Source: Bacteroidales bacterium (lineage in GTDB: Bacteria > Bacteroidota > Bacteroidia > Bacteroidales > UBA932). From it: a DNA stretch of 7,253 bases. The DNA lies in contig SFJA01000086.1 of assembly GCA_004556005.1 (NCBI GenBank), positions 1 through 7,253 of the forward strand, written 5' to 3'. Each line of letters starts with the position of its first letter. Position 1 is the stretch's first letter. The notes beneath the pieces were generated by a model. It saw nothing but the letters and a program-made list of their open reading frames with translations, was not told where the DNA came from and did not search any database. The translations under genes were made by a program, and so were the position numbers. Positions 5,047-7,253 of this stretch are shown piece after piece.

Positions 5047-5850
5047 ATGGACCTTACTCTTACTATAATGGGCACAGCTTCGGCTATGCCCATTTCCGAT
5101 AGATATCCAAGCGCCCAGATGCTTTCTGCAGGAGGGCGCTTGTTTCTCATTGATTGCGGAGAAGGCTGTCAGCAGCAGATGAGGCGCGCCCATCTGTCTT
5201 TTGTCAAGATTGAGGCGATATTCATCTCCCACATACACGGAGACCACGTGTTCGGACTCTTCGGGCTGCTTAACTCCATGGCTATGTACGGCCGGACCGG
5301 ACAGCTTCATATCTACGGTCCACAGCCACTTGGAAACATAATCCAGTTCTTCCGCAACTACTTCAAGGACGACAGCGGACTTGAACTGGTCTATCACCCG
5401 CTGAATATGAAGGAACCGGAAATTGTCCACCGTTCCAAGGATTTGACTGTCAGTGCCTTCCCGCTTCAGCACAAGCTGCCTTGCTACGGGTTCAGGTTTG
5501 ACGAGGTGGTTTCCGAAAAGCATCTTTTCTACAATCCGTCCTATAAGGGAAAATCCTATGCCTACTGTTCTGACACAAAGCCTTTCAAGGAACTCCCTTC
5601 CTGGGTGGCCGGTGTGGATACACTCTATCACGAGGCCACGTATATGAACGGAATGGAGGACAAGGCTCTGCAGTATTTCCACTCAACCACCGCCCAGGCG
5701 GCACTGTGTGCAAAAGAAGCCGGAGCGGGGCGTCTCATAGTGGGCCATTATTCCTCCCGCATAAGGGATTATGAAGCATATCTGCACGAATGTGCCGAAA
5801 TTTTTCCCAATACCGTAGCAGCAAACGACCTTGATGTGTTCAAGATTTAG
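5047..5850 (+). CDS. rnz: Ribonuclease Z-like metallo-beta-lactamase protein with a short exosite arm
   Basis: RNase Z cuts the 3' trailer from tRNA precursors. The 267 residues carry the RNase Z metal and catalytic set: SHIHGDH (H62, H64, D66, H67), H142 in LQHKLP, D176 in YCSDTKP, H195-E196 in HEAT, and H234 in GHYSSR. The HEAT and GHxSSR motifs favour RNase Z over other metallo-beta-lactamases. Family members in Bacteroides are about 300 residues (from memory). The shortfall lies between GFRFDE (148-153) and YAYCSD (171-176), where only about 17 residues replace the roughly 50-residue arm that normally grips the tRNA elbow. The frame is intact across this point, so a natural short-arm variant is likely, though an in-frame deletion is possible. 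The start lies five bases after the rpsA stop, so co-transcription is likely. Confidence 0.85.
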   Translation: MDLTLTIMGTASAMPISDRYPSAQMLSAGGRLFLIDCGEGCQQQMRRAHLSFVKIEAIFISHIHGDHVFGLFGLLNSMAMYGRTGQLHIYGPQPLGNIIQFFRNYFKDDSGLELVYHPLNMKEPEIVHRSKDLTVSAFPLQHKLPCYGFRFDEVVSEKHLFYNPSYKGKSYAYCSDTKPFKELPSWVAGVDTLYHEATYMNGMEDKALQYFHSTTAQAALCAKEAGAGRLIVGHYSSRIRDYEAYLHECAEIFPNTVAANDLDVFKI

Positions 5851-5862
5851 TAAATTAGCGGA

Positions 5863-6819
5863 ATGAAAAAGTTACTGCTTGCAATACTTCTGCCTTTTCT
5901 CTGCCCGGTACACCCGGATCAGAGCCCGCAGGAGAGATATATTGACCAATGGTCCAGCACCGCCGTTGCAGAAATGAAGCGCTCGGGAGTCCCGGCCAGC
6001 ATCACCCTGGCCCAGGGCCTGCTCGAATCCAATGCCGGCCAGTCTTCTCTTGCCACCAATGCAAACAACCACTTCGGAATCAAGTGTCACAATACCTGGA
6101 AAGGCAAGCGCACCTATGCCGACGACGATGCCAGGAACGAATGCTTCCGTGTATATCCCAGCGCTGAAGAGTCTTTCCGTGACCATTCCGACTTTCTGCG
6201 CTATCAGGACCGCTACAAAAAGTTGTTCGAGCTTGATCCTACCGATTACAAAGCCTGGTCAAAGGGTCTCAAAAAGGCAGGATATGCCACTGATCCCAAA
6301 TATGCAAGCAAACTTATCCGACTGATTGAGGATTACGAACTCTACCGCTTCGACCTCGACCGTGACAACTCTGCAGTTGACGTTCCACAGGCCCCTGTAG
6401 AGCTGGAGTCTCCTCGCGACTCCAGGACGGGCCGTATCGCCAGCGCCTCAACCAACGAGTATCTCAATGTCTCATTTGCTCGTAAGGAGTTGAAACAGAA
6501 CGGTGTACGTTTTATCTACTCATTGGAGGGCGAGTCTTACTCTTCCATTGCCACTTCGCGCAAGCTCTTCCTTAAAGAGATCCTTTCATTCAATGATGCC
6601 GACAGCGATGCAGTGCTGGACCCGGGAACAGTCGTCTATCTCGAACGCAAGAAGAAACAGGCGGCTAAGGGCGTTGACAAATTCATAGTCGGGCCACAAA
6701 AGCAAACGCTGCGCGAGATTGCACAGCGTTTCGGTGTGAGGGAAAAGTCCCTGCGAAAGATCAACGGCTTTGCAGACGGCTTCGAACCTGACGAGGGCGA
6801 CACCGTCCTCCTGCGCTAG
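5863..6819 (+). CDS. Secreted glucosaminidase (GH73, FlgJ-like) with two C-terminal LysM-like domains
   Basis: This is a predicted peptidoglycan hydrolase that cuts glycan strands and acts outside the cytoplasmic membrane. The 318 residues begin with a signal peptide (MKK then a hydrophobic stretch to about residue 16). Cys14 lacks a good lipobox, so I favour a soluble periplasmic protein. The GH73 domain spans about 26-162, with catalytic Glu55 in AQGLLESNAG, then NNHFGIKC, YPSAEESFRDHSDFL and KAGYATDPKYASKL, all typical of the family. A Ser/Arg-rich linker leads to two LysM-like peptidoglycan-binding modules at about 213-260 and 273-317, the second more canonical (TLREIAQRFGVREKSLRKINGF). 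The start is 12 bases after the RNase Z-like gene. The TAG stop shares CTAG with the convergent parE stop. Confidence 0.9.
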   Translation: MKKLLLAILLPFLCPVHPDQSPQERYIDQWSSTAVAEMKRSGVPASITLAQGLLESNAGQSSLATNANNHFGIKCHNTWKGKRTYADDDARNECFRVYPSAEESFRDHSDFLRYQDRYKKLFELDPTDYKAWSKGLKKAGYATDPKYASKLIRLIEDYELYRFDLDRDNSAVDVPQAPVELESPRDSRTGRIASASTNEYLNVSFARKELKQNGVRFIYSLEGESYSSIATSRKLFLKEILSFNDADSDAVLDPGTVVYLERKKKQAAKGVDKFIVGPQKQTLREIAQRFGVREKSLRKINGFADGFEPDEGDTVLLR

Positions 6820-7253
6820 ATATCCACGTCTTCGAGTTCCTCTTCGGAACGAAGGTTGTCCATAATGAAATGCTGACGCTCTATGGTGTTGTCACCCATA
6901 TAGAACAGCATTATTTCACCTATGCTTTCCTCTTCGGCGAGCTTGACAAGGTCGAGCCGCATCTCGGGTCCTATGAAGTCCTTGAACTCGTCTGACGAAA
7001 TCTCTCCCAAACCCTTGAACCTGGTTATTTCAACCTTGCCGCCCAGAGACTTGATGGCATCTTCCTTTTCCTTGCCGTTGTAGCAGTATATGTTCTGCTT
7101 CTTGTTCTTGACGCGAAACAGGGGAGTCTGCAGTATGTGCACGTGACCGCGCCTTATCAGCTCCGGGTAGTATTTCATAAAGAAAGTCAGCACCAGCATA
7201 CGGATGTGCATACCGTCGTCATCGGCATCGGTCGCCACGATGATGTTGTTGTA
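6816..7253 (-). CDS. parE: DNA topoisomerase IV subunit B, C-terminal fragment
   Basis: This is the 3' part of a gene whose start lies beyond the right edge; 145 residues plus the stop are visible. It starts inside the TOPRIM domain: ATDADDDGMHIR holds the acidic Mg2+-binding cluster (residues 9, 11 and 13 of the fragment), followed by LVLTFFMKYYPELI, then GHVHILQTPLFRV, RFKGLGEIS and a short acidic end (SEEELEDVDI). The sequence around RFKGLGEISSDEFKDFIGPEMRL resembles Bacteroidota ParE more than GyrB, which usually reads GLGEMN...LW here. ParE supplies ATPase and TOPRIM functions to topoisomerase IV, which separates linked daughter chromosomes with ParC. An apparent start at the GTG at 7236-7238 is internal; the frame is open to the window edge. 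GyrB is the main alternative. Confidence 0.88.
   Translation of the reverse strand, partial: YNNIIVATDADDDGMHIRMLVLTFFMKYYPELIRRGHVHILQTPLFRVKNKKQNIYCYNGKEKEDAIKSLGGKVEITRFKGLGEISSDEFKDFIGPEMRLDLVKLAEEESIGEIMLFYMGDNTIERQHFIMDNLRSEEELEDVDI

Noticed and set aside
5831..5858. Possible promoter TTG...TAAATTAG before the glucosaminidase gene
   Set aside because: The -7 box has a mismatch in the TTTG part, the spacer is 17 bases (short for this phylum), and the start would fall at or past the ATG. Co-transcription with the upstream genes is more likely.
7205..7225. DADDDG in ParE as a defective TOPRIM motif
   Set aside because: The acidic residues at the metal-binding positions are kept; only the usual Val between them is replaced by Asp, which should not abolish function.
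1..7253. A hidden defence, toxin-antitoxin, CRISPR or mobile system
   Set aside because: Nearly the whole window is filled by recognisable housekeeping genes; the gaps are short and hold only promoters, leaders and one terminator-like hairpin.

Overview
This window looks like chromosomal housekeeping DNA from a Bacteroidota member, most likely a Bacteroidales. Three things point there: promoter -7 boxes of the form TAnnTTTG at three gene starts, no Shine-Dalgarno sequences, and proteins that read like the Bacteroides/Alistipes versions of Ppa, Fba, ParE and NadD. That assignment is inference from recalled family features, not from a search. I found no mobile element, CRISPR array, tRNA, rRNA or phage gene, and no convincing new multi-gene system.

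Layout, left to right. (1) The 3' end of a CorA-type Mg2+/Co2+ transporter (+) runs into ppa (-), and their coding ends overlap by 29 bases. (2) On the minus strand, fba (class II fructose-bisphosphate aldolase) lies upstream of ppa (inorganic pyrophosphatase), with a terminator-like hairpin between them. As written, fba is broken: an internal segment is missing and the frame shifts. (3) A short divergent promoter region (about 1821-1905) separates fba from the plus-strand pair gmk-nadD, which overlap by an ATGA. (4) A 140-base gap carries a good Bacteroidota promoter and a structured leader for rpsA (ribosomal protein S1, six S1 domains). It is followed closely by an RNase Z-like gene and a secreted glucosaminidase with two LysM-like domains. 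(5) The window ends in the 3' part of parE (-), whose stop codon shares a CTAG with the glucosaminidase stop.

The genes serve central functions: glycolysis/gluconeogenesis (fba), pyrophosphate removal (ppa), nucleotide and NAD synthesis (gmk, nadD), translation and tRNA 3' processing (rpsA, RNase Z), cell-wall remodelling (glucosaminidase) and chromosome decatenation (parE). The points most worth a second look are the disrupted fba, which has lost the stretch with a metal-binding Glu, and the RNase Z-like protein, which lacks most of the tRNA-binding exosite arm. Next come the hairpin just before the ppa start, which shows that the longest ppa reading frame is over-extended, and the rpsA leader hairpin with a UUCG loop.
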